Shown here piece by piece: positions 7,311 through 14,320 of a DNA stretch of 14,988 bases; the stretch's first letter is position 1, and every line of letters starts with the position of its first letter. The translations under genes were made by a program, and so were the position numbers. The notes beneath the pieces were generated by a model. It saw only the letters and a program-made list of their open reading frames with translations, made no database searches and had not been told where the DNA came from. Location: NCBI GenBank assembly GCA_002339165.1, contig DDJS01000023.1:1293-16280 (forward strand), given 5' to 3'. The stretch is from Cellvibrionales bacterium UBA2618 (lineage in GTDB: Bacteria; Pseudomonadota; Gammaproteobacteria; Pseudomonadales; Porticoccaceae).

Positions 7311-7964
7311 ATGACAGTAGCCGAAACCGCCGAGTCGACGTTTATCATCCGATCATTTCCCGTCGGGCCCTTGCAATGCAACTGCTCGATCGTTGGTGAT
7401 CGGGTGACCGGGCGAGCAATGATCGTCGATCCAGGCGGCAATGCCGAGCAAATACTCGCTCTGGTGGCTGAATTAGAACTCAACGTCGTAGCGATTATCC
7501 ACACCCACGCTCACCTCGACCACATACTGGCCGCCGGAGAGATCAAACAGGCCACCGGTGCGCCCATTTACCTGCATCGAGATGACAAGTTTTTATGGGA
7601 TATGCTCGAGCAGCAATGCTCCATGGTGGGTGTTCCCTACACGCCGCTGCCGGAACCCGACCACTACCTAGCCGACGACCAAGATCTCGCTTGCTGCGGG
7701 GGCGTGGCCATCCATACGCCGGGCCATAGTCCGGGATCGATGAGCTTTTGGTTCGAAGAACACAGTACTTTGGTTGCCGGCGATACGCTGTTTCAAGGCA
7801 GTATTGGGCGCACCGATTTGTGGGGCGGAGATTTTTCAACCATAGTGTCATCGATCAAGGAGCGGCTCTACAGCCTCAGTGACGACGCCATCGTGGTTAC
7901 TGGGCACGGCCCTAGTACCAGTATTGGCAGTGAAAAATCTAACAATAACTTTGTCCGCGCCTGA
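7311..7964 (+). CDS. gloC: MBL-fold metallo-hydrolase, GloC (YcbL) type glyoxalase II
   Basis: This 217-residue metallo-beta-lactamase-fold protein carries HTHAHLDH (64-71), giving the metal ligands His66, His68, Asp70 and His71, then His139 in TPGHSPG, Asp158 in AGDTLF and His199 in TGHGPST. The single-domain length, the opening PVGPLQCNCSIV and the GRTDLWGGDF plus TGHGP pattern fit the GloC/YcbL type of hydroxyacylglutathione hydrolase, which removes S-lactoylglutathione from methylglyoxal detoxification. It lacks the C-terminal helical domain of classical GloB. AGGAG precedes the ATG. The fold and metal site are secure; the exact substrate is inferred from the family. Confidence 0.85.
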   Translation: MTVAETAESTFIIRSFPVGPLQCNCSIVGDRVTGRAMIVDPGGNAEQILALVAELELNVVAIIHTHAHLDHILAAGEIKQATGAPIYLHRDDKFLWDMLEQQCSMVGVPYTPLPEPDHYLADDQDLACCGGVAIHTPGHSPGSMSFWFEEHSTLVAGDTLFQGSIGRTDLWGGDFSTIVSSIKERLYSLSDDAIVVTGHGPSTSIGSEKSNNNFVRA

Positions 7965-8025
7965 GGTTTGACCGTATAGCTAGGGTTCAATACGACGATG
8001 GTGGGCGCACAACTGAGGTTTTCAA

Positions 8026-8661
8026 ATGCAGCAACAACTGTTGATTATGCTAGAACTGCAAAATGAGATGAACGCTAAAGTTCATCCAAACTGGCGGCAG
8101 CAAAACTTTGCTTGGTACCGAGCGATTTGGGTAGAGTGCGCCGAGTTGCTCGATCATTATGGTTGGAAATGGTGGAAGCAACAGCGCCCCGACACCGATC
8201 AAATTGCCCTCGAGTTGGTCGATATTTGGCACTTTGGGCTCAGCCTGCTACTTTTGAAAGAGGACTCGATCGAACGCATAGCCGAGGGCTTGGCGGCTGA
8301 CCTTTCGCAGCCGATTACCTGCGGCGAGTTTAGCCTTGATCTCGAAGATTTTACCCGCCACACCTTGGCGAGCAAGGACTTTGACAGCGTGCGCTTTGTG
8401 CGGTTAATGCAAGGTATCGAGATGAGCTTTGCGCAGCTGTATGCCGGTTATGTAGGCAAAAATGTATTGAACTTCTTTCGCCAAGATCATGGCTACAAAG
8501 ATGGTACTTACAGCAAGCAATGGGCCGGTAAAGAAGACAATCAACACCTGGTTGAAATAGTCGCTCAACTGGACATCGAATCCGACAGCTTTAAAGACGA
8601 TTTGTACCAGCGCATGCAGACGGTTTATCGCCAGTCTGGTGGATCGAGCGGGCAGAACTAA
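8026..8661 (+). CDS. dUTP diphosphatase, dimeric all-alpha type (dUTPase_2)
   Basis: The 211-residue, Trp-rich protein matches the all-alpha dUTPase/dCTPase family seen in Campylobacter, trypanosomatids and phages, not the trimeric beta-barrel Dut. Magnesium-binding motifs are ECAE (37-40) and ELVD (63-66). The C-terminal signature KNVLNFFRQDHGYKDGTY (145-162) and GKEDN (168-172) is typical. It would hydrolyse dUTP to dUMP and PPi, keeping uracil out of DNA and feeding dTMP synthesis; tmk lies about 2 kb upstream. Spacing is 61 bp from the previous gene, with TGAGG about ten bases before the ATG. A strong hairpin follows 18 bp after the stop. Confidence 0.88.
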   Translation: MQQQLLIMLELQNEMNAKVHPNWRQQNFAWYRAIWVECAELLDHYGWKWWKQQRPDTDQIALELVDIWHFGLSLLLLKEDSIERIAEGLAADLSQPITCGEFSLDLEDFTRHTLASKDFDSVRFVRLMQGIEMSFAQLYAGYVGKNVLNFFRQDHGYKDGTYSKQWAGKEDNQHLVEIVAQLDIESDSFKDDLYQRMQTVYRQSGGSSGQN

Positions 8662-8679
8662 CAGCGCCGACAGCGGATG

Positions 8680-8716
8680 CCATAGCGCCAGTCAACGGCG
8701 ATGATTGGCGCTATGG
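8680..8716. repeat. Perfect 11-bp inverted repeat after the dUTPase gene
   Basis: CCATAGCGCCA (8680-8690) and TGGCGCTATGG (8706-8716) are exact reverse complements around a 15-base loop. It starts 18 bp after the dUTPase stop. No T-run follows on either strand, so it is not a standard intrinsic terminator. It could be a mRNA 3'-end stabiliser, a REP-like element or a protein site. It also argues against extending the mdh reading frame back to ATG 8701, which lies in its loop. Confidence 0.65.
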
Positions 8717-8757
8717 GCAAGTGGTATCGAACGACAAACTATTTGCTCAAGGGCCGG

Positions 8758-8786
8758 TGTGCAAGGCGCGCATTCACGCCTATAAT
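8758..8786 (+). promoter_or_regulatory. Candidate mdh promoter
   Basis: A perfect -10 hexamer TATAAT (8781-8786) is preceded at 17 bp by TGTGCA (8758-8763), which matches three of six -35 bases. Predicted transcription would start near 8793 and give a leader of about 25 bases carrying GGAGAG before the GTG start. The -10 element overlaps ATG 8785, which excludes that ATG as a start for transcripts from this promoter. Confidence 0.55.
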
Positions 8787-8817
8787 GCAATCTTTTAATA
8801 ATCGATGGAGAGAGACA

Positions 8818-9801
8818 GTGCAATCACCTGTACGCGTAACCGTAACTGGCGCAGCCGGTCAAATTAGTTATTCCCTTCTGTTTAGAATTGCCGCTGGCGA
8901 AATGTTGGGACCCAATCAACCAGTTATTTTACAAATGCTTGAAATAACCCCAGCGCTTGAAGCGCTGCGCGGTGTGGCGATGGAATTGGACGACTGTGCC
9001 TTTCCGCTATTGGCGGGCATGATCTGCACCGACAATGCCGACGAAGCGTTCAAGGACACCGATTACGCACTGTTGGTGGGCGCTCGACCCCGCGGTCCCG
9101 GTATGGAGCGCAAGGATCTCCTCGAGGCCAACGCAGCGATTTTCTCCGCTCAGGGACAGGCGATCGACAAGGTCGCTGCCAAGAGCATTAAAGTGCTGGT
9201 GGTGGGTAATCCGGCGAACACCAACGCACTGATTGCACAGCGCAACGCGCCGAGTATCGATGCACGGCAATTCACCGCCATGACGCGACTCGATCACAAT
9301 CGCTCGATGACTCAAATTGCGCAAAAAACTGATAAGAGTATCAACGATGTCAAGCGTATGACTATTTGGGGTAACCATTCGGCGACCCAGTACCCCGACT
9401 TACACCACAGCCTGATCGACGGCGTGGCAGCGATGGATTTGGTCGATCAAGCGTGGTACGAAAACGACTTTATTCCGGTGGTTCAGCAGCGCGGCGCGGC
9501 GATCATCAAAGCGCGCGGTGCCTCCAGTGCCGCCTCTGCAGCGAACGCTGCGATTGCCCATATGCGTTCTTGGGCGCTCGGTTCTGACGCCGCTGATTGG
9601 GTCAGTATGGGCGTCTACAGCGACGGCAGCTACGGGATTACCGCCGGGCTTATCTACTCGTTCCCATGCGTCTGCAAAGACGGTGATTGGCAGATCGTTC
9701 AGGGGCTTGAGATCAACGACTTTTCACGCGCGAAAATGACCGCTACGCAGACCGAGTTGGTCGAGGAGCGGGATGCTGTAGCGCATCTATTGCCGGGCTA
9801 G
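8818..9801 (+). CDS. mdh: Malate dehydrogenase (cytoplasmic-type, NAD-dependent)
   Basis: Mdh interconverts malate and oxaloacetate in the TCA cycle. The 327-residue protein has the nucleotide-binding loop TGAAGQISYS (10-19), the substrate-binding segment GARPRGPGMERKDLL (88-102), VGNPANTNA (129-137), the catalytic pair Asp159 (RLDHNR) and His187 (WGNHS), and GASSAASAANAA. This is the roughly 327-residue cytoplasmic-type Mdh common in beta- and some gammaproteobacteria, not the 312-residue Escherichia type. The start is GTG 8818: GGAGAG (8807-8812) is five bases upstream and the length matches the family. The same frame is open back to ATG 8701, but that extension covers a hairpin and a promoter and adds no family-like sequence. 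Confidence 0.95.
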   Translation: MQSPVRVTVTGAAGQISYSLLFRIAAGEMLGPNQPVILQMLEITPALEALRGVAMELDDCAFPLLAGMICTDNADEAFKDTDYALLVGARPRGPGMERKDLLEANAAIFSAQGQAIDKVAAKSIKVLVVGNPANTNALIAQRNAPSIDARQFTAMTRLDHNRSMTQIAQKTDKSINDVKRMTIWGNHSATQYPDLHHSLIDGVAAMDLVDQAWYENDFIPVVQQRGAAIIKARGASSAASAANAAIAHMRSWALGSDAADWVSMGVYSDGSYGITAGLIYSFPCVCKDGDWQIVQGLEINDFSRAKMTATQTELVEERDAVAHLLPG

Positions 9802-9809
9802 CACTAGCC
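9796..9809. repeat. Small inverted repeat at the mdh stop
   Basis: GGCTAG and CTAGCC flank a two-base CA centre and include the mdh TAG stop. No T-run follows. It is too short to assign a role, and chance is possible. Confidence 0.3.
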
Positions 9810-9814
9810 GATTG

Positions 9815-9849
9815 CGGTCGACTGTGGCGGCGTGAGTGGCCCGGTCGAC
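9815..9849. repeat. Direct repeat CGGTCGAC upstream of bcp
   Basis: CGGTCGAC occurs at 9815-9822 and 9842-9849, 27 bp apart, in the mdh-bcp gap; each contains the palindrome GTCGAC. Just downstream is TATAAA (9855-9860), a possible -10 without a good -35. Activator binding is possible but unproven. Confidence 0.3.
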
Positions 9850-9885
9850 CCACCTATAAATCACCAGTATTATAAGGGGAAAGTT

Positions 9886-10359
9886 TTGGAATTACCCACG
9901 TTAGGAAGCAGCGCGCCGGCATTTTCGCTATCAAATCAAGCCGATGAAAAGGTCTCATTGGCGGACTTTAAAGGCGAAAAAAATGTCTTGCTGTATTTTT
10001 ACCCGAAGGCCATGACACCCGGCTGTACAGTACAGGCGTGCGGTATTCGCGACTCCGAACAAGCCTTTGCGGCGCTCGATACAGTGGTCCTCGCCGTCAG
10101 TCCAGATACGCCGGCTCGGCTCGCCAAGTTTCAAGATAAAGAGTCGCTAAACTTTACCCTGTTGTCGGATGAAGATCATGCGGTCGCCGAAGCCTATGGT
10201 GCTTGGGGCTTGAAAAAGTTTATGGGACGCGAGTACATGGGCGTTTTCCGCTACACGTTTATCATCGATAAACACGGTGATGTCTTGCAGATCATGGATA
10301 AAGTGAAAACCAAGACGCACCATGAAGACAGCTTGCGCTGGATCCAAAACAACCTCTAG
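9886..10359 (+). CDS. bcp: Thiol peroxidase / peroxiredoxin, Bcp (PrxQ) family
   Basis: Bcp reduces hydrogen peroxide and organic peroxides using thioredoxin-type donors. From the TTG at 9886 the protein is 157 residues, essentially the family length, and begins ELPTLGSSAPAFSL like other Bcp proteins. The active site YFYPKAMTPGCTVQACGIRD (38-57) holds the peroxidatic Cys47 and, five residues on, Cys52, the resolving cysteine of the atypical two-Cys Bcp type. LNFTLLSDEDH and FMGREYMGV are also family-like. TTG is chosen because AAGGGGA (9874-9880) lies five bases before it. An in-frame GTG at 9832 would add 18 residues not expected in the family. Confidence 0.92.
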   Translation: MELPTLGSSAPAFSLSNQADEKVSLADFKGEKNVLLYFYPKAMTPGCTVQACGIRDSEQAFAALDTVVLAVSPDTPARLAKFQDKESLNFTLLSDEDHAVAEAYGAWGLKKFMGREYMGVFRYTFIIDKHGDVLQIMDKVKTKTHHEDSLRWIQNNL

Positions 10360-10402
10360 GCTGGCGTAAGGATGATTTATACGTTGGTTTAACCATCTAT
10401 CG

Positions 10403-10420
10403 GGGGGCGCTGCGCCACCC
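10403..10420 (+). other. GC-rich hairpin in the yajC leader
   Basis: GGGGGCG (10403-10409) pairs with CGCC and, across a bulged A, CCC (10413-10420), around a CTG loop. It ends a few bases before the AAAAGGA that serves yajC. No T-run follows. It might affect translation of yajC or stabilise the bcp transcript end. Confidence 0.35.
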
Positions 10421-10438
10421 ACTTAAAAGGACAGATTC

Positions 10439-10768
10439 ATGCTATTTATAGAAAGCGCTCAGGCCCAGGCCGTAGGCTCATCGTCAGAACCTAACATGAT
10501 GTTTCAACTGTTGCTCTTTGTGGGTCTATTCGTACTCATGTATGTGATGATTATTCGACCACAACGCAAGCGACAAAAGGAGCACAACGATCTAGTAACA
10601 GCGCTGGCAAAGGGAGATGAAGTAATACTTACCAGCGGTATGCTCGGTAAAATCGTTAGCTTAGAGGGCGATTATGTTATTTTGGATGTGGCCAAAAGTC
10701 TGGAGTTGAAGTTTCAAAAAACTGCGGTGCACGCGATCTTACCCAAGGGCACCATCAAGGCGATCTAA
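10439..10768 (+). CDS. yajC: Preprotein translocase accessory subunit YajC
   Basis: YajC is a small inner-membrane protein associated with SecDF and the Sec holotranslocon. The 109-residue protein has a short Ala/Ser-rich lead, one membrane segment (about 21-40, ending in the typical MIIRPQRKRQKEH) and a soluble domain with GDEVILTSGMLGKI (59-72). AAAAGGA lies about seven bases before the ATG. In most gammaproteobacteria yajC stands between tgt and secD; here neither is present, and the next gene is a PLP enzyme 15 bp downstream. Whether another yajC accompanies secDF elsewhere cannot be seen. Confidence 0.92.
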   Translation: MLFIESAQAQAVGSSSEPNMMFQLLLFVGLFVLMYVMIIRPQRKRQKEHNDLVTALAKGDEVILTSGMLGKIVSLEGDYVILDVAKSLELKFQKTAVHAILPKGTIKAI

Positions 10769-10783
10769 CGCCGCAAACACACC

Positions 10784-11773
10784 GTGATACTCACGCCACC
10801 GCACCGGCTCAAACTCGGTCAGTTGAATACCCCGCTGCAACCGCTGGACAGGTTGTCTGAACTTTACAACGGGCCGAGAATCTGGATAAAGCGCGACGAT
10901 ATGACCGGTTGCGCAACGTCCGGCAACAAGGTCCGCAAGCTTGAGTTTTTGCTTGGTGAAGCCATACGTCAGGGTTGCGATAGCGTGATTACCTGTGGCG
11001 GAGTGCAATCTAATCACTGCCGGGCGACGGCTATTTTGGGCGCGCAGATGGGGCTGCAGGTAAAGCTTTTACTGCGCGCCGATGAACCCGCGGTATCCAA
11101 TGGCAATCTTTTTCTCGGTGAGTTAACCGGCGCCGATATCAGCCACTACAGCGCGCTGGAGTTTCGCCGCTTAGCGCAACATGTCGACCGCTGGCTCGAG
11201 CAACAAACCCAAGCGCAGCGCAAACCCTACTATATTCCGATTGGCGGTAGCAATGGCTTGGGCCTCTGGGGTTATATAGAAGCCGCCGCCGAGTTGGCCA
11301 ATGACTTTGTGCAGCATGCGATTCAGCCGGGCGCTATCCTCCACGCGACCGGGTCCGGCGGCACTCAGGCTGGATTGATAGTGGGCTGCCAATTACATGC
11401 TATAGACGCGCCGGTGATCGGCTTTGCAGTGTGTGATGATGCGGCCTACTTCGCCGAAAAAATCGCTGCCGACATCGCCGAGTGGCAACAACTGAGCGGC
11501 GCGCAAATGACCATCAAATCGTCATCTATCTACACCATCGATCGCTACAGTGGTCCGCGCTATGGGCGCTGCGTTCCAGAAGTATTTCAGCTGATTAAAA
11601 AATTGGCTAAAATAGAGGGTATTATTCTCGATCCGGTGTATTCGGCGAAAGCCTTTTATGGCATGTTACAAGAACTAGAGCGCGGTCGCTTTGACGGTGT
11701 TTCGGACATCGTCTTTATTCACACCGGTGGGTTGTTTGGTCTGTTCGCGCAGCGCGATCAATTGTCATTGTGA
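10784..11773 (+). CDS. dcyD: D-cysteine desulfhydrase (ACC deaminase-like PLP enzyme)
   Basis: The 329-residue protein belongs to the ACC deaminase/D-cysteine desulfhydrase group of fold-II PLP enzymes. The PLP lysine is Lys49 in SGNKVRKLEF, followed by GGVQSNHCR (72-80) and the phosphate cup TGSGGTQAG (189-197). Two positions separate the functions: ACC deaminase has Glu in DPVYEGK and Leu in HLGG, while this protein has DPVYS (Ser287) and HTGG (Thr314), the pair reported for D-cysteine desulfhydrases. It should therefore convert D-cysteine to pyruvate, ammonia and sulfide. The start is GTG 10784; no clear ribosome site is seen, so translation may be coupled to yajC. Other D-amino-acid substrates remain possible. 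Confidence 0.85.
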   Translation: MILTPPHRLKLGQLNTPLQPLDRLSELYNGPRIWIKRDDMTGCATSGNKVRKLEFLLGEAIRQGCDSVITCGGVQSNHCRATAILGAQMGLQVKLLLRADEPAVSNGNLFLGELTGADISHYSALEFRRLAQHVDRWLEQQTQAQRKPYYIPIGGSNGLGLWGYIEAAAELANDFVQHAIQPGAILHATGSGGTQAGLIVGCQLHAIDAPVIGFAVCDDAAYFAEKIAADIAEWQQLSGAQMTIKSSSIYTIDRYSGPRYGRCVPEVFQLIKKLAKIEGIILDPVYSAKAFYGMLQELERGRFDGVSDIVFIHTGGLFGLFAQRDQLSL

Positions 11774-11869
11774 TGCTCGGTGGTTGGTTTTGCTGTGATT
11801 GATAATTGTGGTCACAGGTAAGCGTTGCTACAACACAATTTAGTTACCGATAACTGGGGTTGTAATACG

Positions 11870-13255
11870 ATGCAAGCTTTTACCGATTCGCTTGAGGCAG
11901 TGGTTGATACCGCCAATGGTTTTATCTGGGGGCCGGTGATGCTGTGCCTTATTCTCGGCACCGGTTTGTATCTAACCATCGGTCTAAAGGGACTGACGCT
12001 GATCCAAATACCGCATGCGTTTGGGTTGTTGTTTCGCGGGCGAAAGGGCAGTGGCGACGGCGATATTAGCCCGTTTAATGCCTTGATGACGGCGCTGTCG
12101 TCGACCATTGGCACCGGCAATATTGCCGGCGTGGCAACCGCTATAGGGATTGGCGGGCCGGGGGCACTCTTTTGGATGTGGTGCGCAGCGCTGGTCGGCA
12201 TAGCGACAAAATACGCCGAGGCCGTGCTGGCGGTTAACTTTCGTGAAACCGACAGCGCCGGCAAGAAGGTCGGCGGGCCGATGTACTACATTAAAAATGG
12301 TCTTGGCCCGCGCTGGCGCTGGCTGGGAGCGCTATTCGCGCTGTTTGGCGCGCTCGCGGGTTTTGGCCTCGCCAACACCGTGCAGTCAAACGCGGTGTCG
12401 CAGGTATTGTTGGAGAGCTATGGTGTGCCAACGCTCTCAAGCGGTATCGTCATGGCGTTGCTGGTGGCCGTGGTATTGCTCGGTGGTATCAAGCGAATCG
12501 CCGACGTCGCCGGTAAATTAGTACCGTTGATGGCGATGATTTATCTACTCTCGAGCGCGGCGATTTTATTTCTCAACTACGCGGCGATTCCAGCAGCCTT
12601 TGTATTGATCGTCGACAGCGCTTTTAATGGCGCCGCTGCTGCTGGCGGCTTTAGTGGGGCGACCATTGCACTGGCGCTGCGCATGGGGGTTGCTCGGGGT
12701 ATATTTTCCAACGAGGCGGGCCTCGGTTCGGCACCGATTGCGCACGCTGCTGCCGAGACCAATAGCCCCGTTCGCCAAGGTACCATTGCTATGCTGGGGA
12801 CCTTTATCGATACCCTGGTGGTCTGCAGTATGACCGGTTTGGTGCTGATCGTGAGCGGCGTATGGAATGGCGACCAAGCCGGCGCAGCGATGACGCTGAG
12901 TGCCTTCGATGCCAACTTGCCGTTTGGCGGCGATATTTTGACGCTGTGCATCGTATTGTTTGCCTTTACTACCATGCTCGGGTGGAGCTATTACGGCGAA
13001 CGCTGCGCCGAATTCCTTTGCGGGCCAAAGGTGGTTGTGCCGTTTCGAGTTTTATGGATTCTGGGGGTTTTTGCCGGTACCCAACTGAGCTTGGGGTTGG
13101 TATGGAAAATATCCGACGCCCTAAACGGCCTGATGGCGTTCCCGAACTTAATTGCCGTGGTACTACTCGCGCCGGTTGTTTTCAAGCTCACCCGCGAGTA
13201 TTACGCCGATGCTGCTAAATCCGCTGTATCTGAAATTACACCCGAGCAACCCTAA
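11870..13255 (+). CDS. Sodium:alanine/glycine symporter, AGCS family
   Basis: This 461-residue integral membrane protein is an amino acid carrier of the AGCS family (TC 2.A.25). The N-terminal VDTANGFIWGPVMLCLILGTGLYLTI layout, the signature ALMTALSSTIGTGNIAGVAT, GGPMYYIKNGLG, EAGLGSAPIAHAAA and GWSYYGERCAEF are family-diagnostic, and about ten or more hydrophobic segments are evident. Members import alanine or glycine, sometimes D-alanine, with sodium. ATG 11870 follows a modest TGGGG; an upstream TTG (11825) would add 15 polar residues unlike the family and is not preferred. The next gene starts 14 bp after the stop, so the two are probably co-transcribed. The preceding 96 bp have no convincing promoter. 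Confidence 0.93.
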   Translation: MQAFTDSLEAVVDTANGFIWGPVMLCLILGTGLYLTIGLKGLTLIQIPHAFGLLFRGRKGSGDGDISPFNALMTALSSTIGTGNIAGVATAIGIGGPGALFWMWCAALVGIATKYAEAVLAVNFRETDSAGKKVGGPMYYIKNGLGPRWRWLGALFALFGALAGFGLANTVQSNAVSQVLLESYGVPTLSSGIVMALLVAVVLLGGIKRIADVAGKLVPLMAMIYLLSSAAILFLNYAAIPAAFVLIVDSAFNGAAAAGGFSGATIALALRMGVARGIFSNEAGLGSAPIAHAAAETNSPVRQGTIAMLGTFIDTLVVCSMTGLVLIVSGVWNGDQAGAAMTLSAFDANLPFGGDILTLCIVLFAFTTMLGWSYYGERCAEFLCGPKVVVPFRVLWILGVFAGTQLSLGLVWKISDALNGLMAFPNLIAVVLLAPVVFKLTREYYADAAKSAVSEITPEQP

Positions 13256-13269
13256 GCTGAGGTTTTAAA

Positions 13270-14226
13270 ATGGCCAATGATAATCGCCCTAAATTAGTCA
13301 TCGCGATATCGTCGACCGCGCTGTTCGATATGAGCGATAGCCACACCATTTTTGAATCCGAGGGCGTCGAAGCTTATGCCGATTACCAGCGAGCCCATGA
13401 AGACGATGTGCTCGAGCCGGGCGAGGCATTTCCCCTGGTGACCAAGCTGTTGCGGATCAACGAAAAGCTCGGCGGTGAACCGCGCGTTGAAGTGATACTT
13501 TTATCGCGTAACTCAGCGGATACCGGACTGCGAGTGTTTAACTCCATTGCCCACCATGGTTTAAAGATCTCGCGCGCGGCATTTTCCGGTGGGCACTCTC
13601 CTTACCGTTACGTTTCGGCCTTTGCTTGTCACCTGTTTTTATCCACTCATGCGGACGATGTTCGCTGCGCATTGGACAGCGGCATGGCCGCTGCTACGCT
13701 ACTGCCATCGCAGAATGAGCCGGTCGATTCTGACGAGTTGCGCTTTGCCTTCGACGGTGATGCGGTACTTTTTTCAGACGCATCGGAGCGTATTTTTAAA
13801 GAGCGCGGATTGAGTGCTTTTACTGAAAACGAACAACGGGCAGCCCGTGAGCCACTTGATCCCGGCCCATTCAAGAACTTTTTGCAAGCCTTGCACGGCT
13901 TGCAAGCGGAATTTCCGATGGGCGAGTGTCCCATCCGCACCGCGCTAGTCACTGCGCGAGCAGCCCCAGCGCACGAGCGGGTGGTGCGCACCTTGCGGCA
14001 ATGGAACATCCGCATCGATGAAAGTTTATTTCTTGGTGGCCTGAGTAAGGGCGATTTTTTGCATTCCTTTGGCGCTGACGTATTTTTCGACGATCAACAA
14101 ATCCACTGTACCTCGGCGCGCAAATACGTCGCCGCAGGTCACGTGCCGCATGGCGTCTCCAACGAACTCGCCAATGAGGCAACTAATGAGGCCGCTGATA
14201 AAGGAGGCCCGCGCGAGGATGCCTGA
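13270..14226 (+). CDS. Cytosolic 5'-nucleotidase (5-nucleotidase family, PF06189 type)
   Basis: The 318-residue protein resembles the bacterial homologues of vertebrate cytosolic 5'-nucleotidase I, HAD-like phosphatases that dephosphorylate nucleoside monophosphates. Landmarks are LVIAISSTALFDM near the N-terminus, VEVILLSRNSADTGLRVFNSI (74-94), FSGGHSPYRY, the acidic FAFDGDAVLFSD (159-170) with Asp162/Asp164, and FLGGLSKGDFLHSFGADVFFDDQ. A polar tail of about 25 residues with ANEATNEAAD ends the protein. TGAGG about seven bases before the ATG overlaps the end of the symporter gene. Family assignment is firm; the preferred nucleotide is not readable from sequence. A coding-region inverted repeat lies at 13882-13905. 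Confidence 0.87.
   Translation: MANDNRPKLVIAISSTALFDMSDSHTIFESEGVEAYADYQRAHEDDVLEPGEAFPLVTKLLRINEKLGGEPRVEVILLSRNSADTGLRVFNSIAHHGLKISRAAFSGGHSPYRYVSAFACHLFLSTHADDVRCALDSGMAAATLLPSQNEPVDSDELRFAFDGDAVLFSDASERIFKERGLSAFTENEQRAAREPLDPGPFKNFLQALHGLQAEFPMGECPIRTALVTARAAPAHERVVRTLRQWNIRIDESLFLGGLSKGDFLHSFGADVFFDDQQIHCTSARKYVAAGHVPHGVSNELANEATNEAADKGGPREDA
13882..13905. repeat. Perfect 9-bp inverted repeat inside the 5'-nucleotidase gene
   Basis: TTGCAAGCC (13882-13890) and GGCTTGCAA (13897-13905) are exact reverse complements around a six-base loop. In protein this is the LQA-LHG-LQA segment. It may be a chance product of repeated codons or a mRNA hairpin. Confidence 0.5.
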
Positions 14227-14297
14227 AAAACCGCTAATGGTCGGTCTATTTAAGTAAATAAGTTGTCGGTTAAGTCAAATATACTGTTTTCAGCGAA

Positions 14298-14320
14298 GGC
14301 CAGGGTAGCCGATCATGGCC
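14298..14320. other. Weak hairpin between convergent genes
   Basis: GGCCA (14298-14302) and TGGCC (14316-14320) form a five-base stem with a 13-base loop in the 93-bp gap between the convergent 5'-nucleotidase and TSUP genes, touching the TSUP stop. No long T-run follows on either strand, so it is only a weak terminator candidate. Confidence 0.25.

Noticed and set aside
8701..8817. N-terminal extension of Mdh to ATG 8701
   Set aside because: It spans a hairpin loop and a perfect TATAAT, has no family similarity by eye, and GTG 8818 has a good ribosome site and gives the usual length.
11774..11869. CRP-like site and promoter before the AGCS gene (TGTGATTGATAAT, TGTGGTCACA)
   Set aside because: The TGTGA and TCACA halves are 13 bases apart, not six, and the GATAAT has no -35 element at a proper distance.
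11825..11869. TTG start at 11825 for the AGCS symporter
   Set aside because: The added residues are polar and not family-like; ATG 11870 gives the normal N-terminus.
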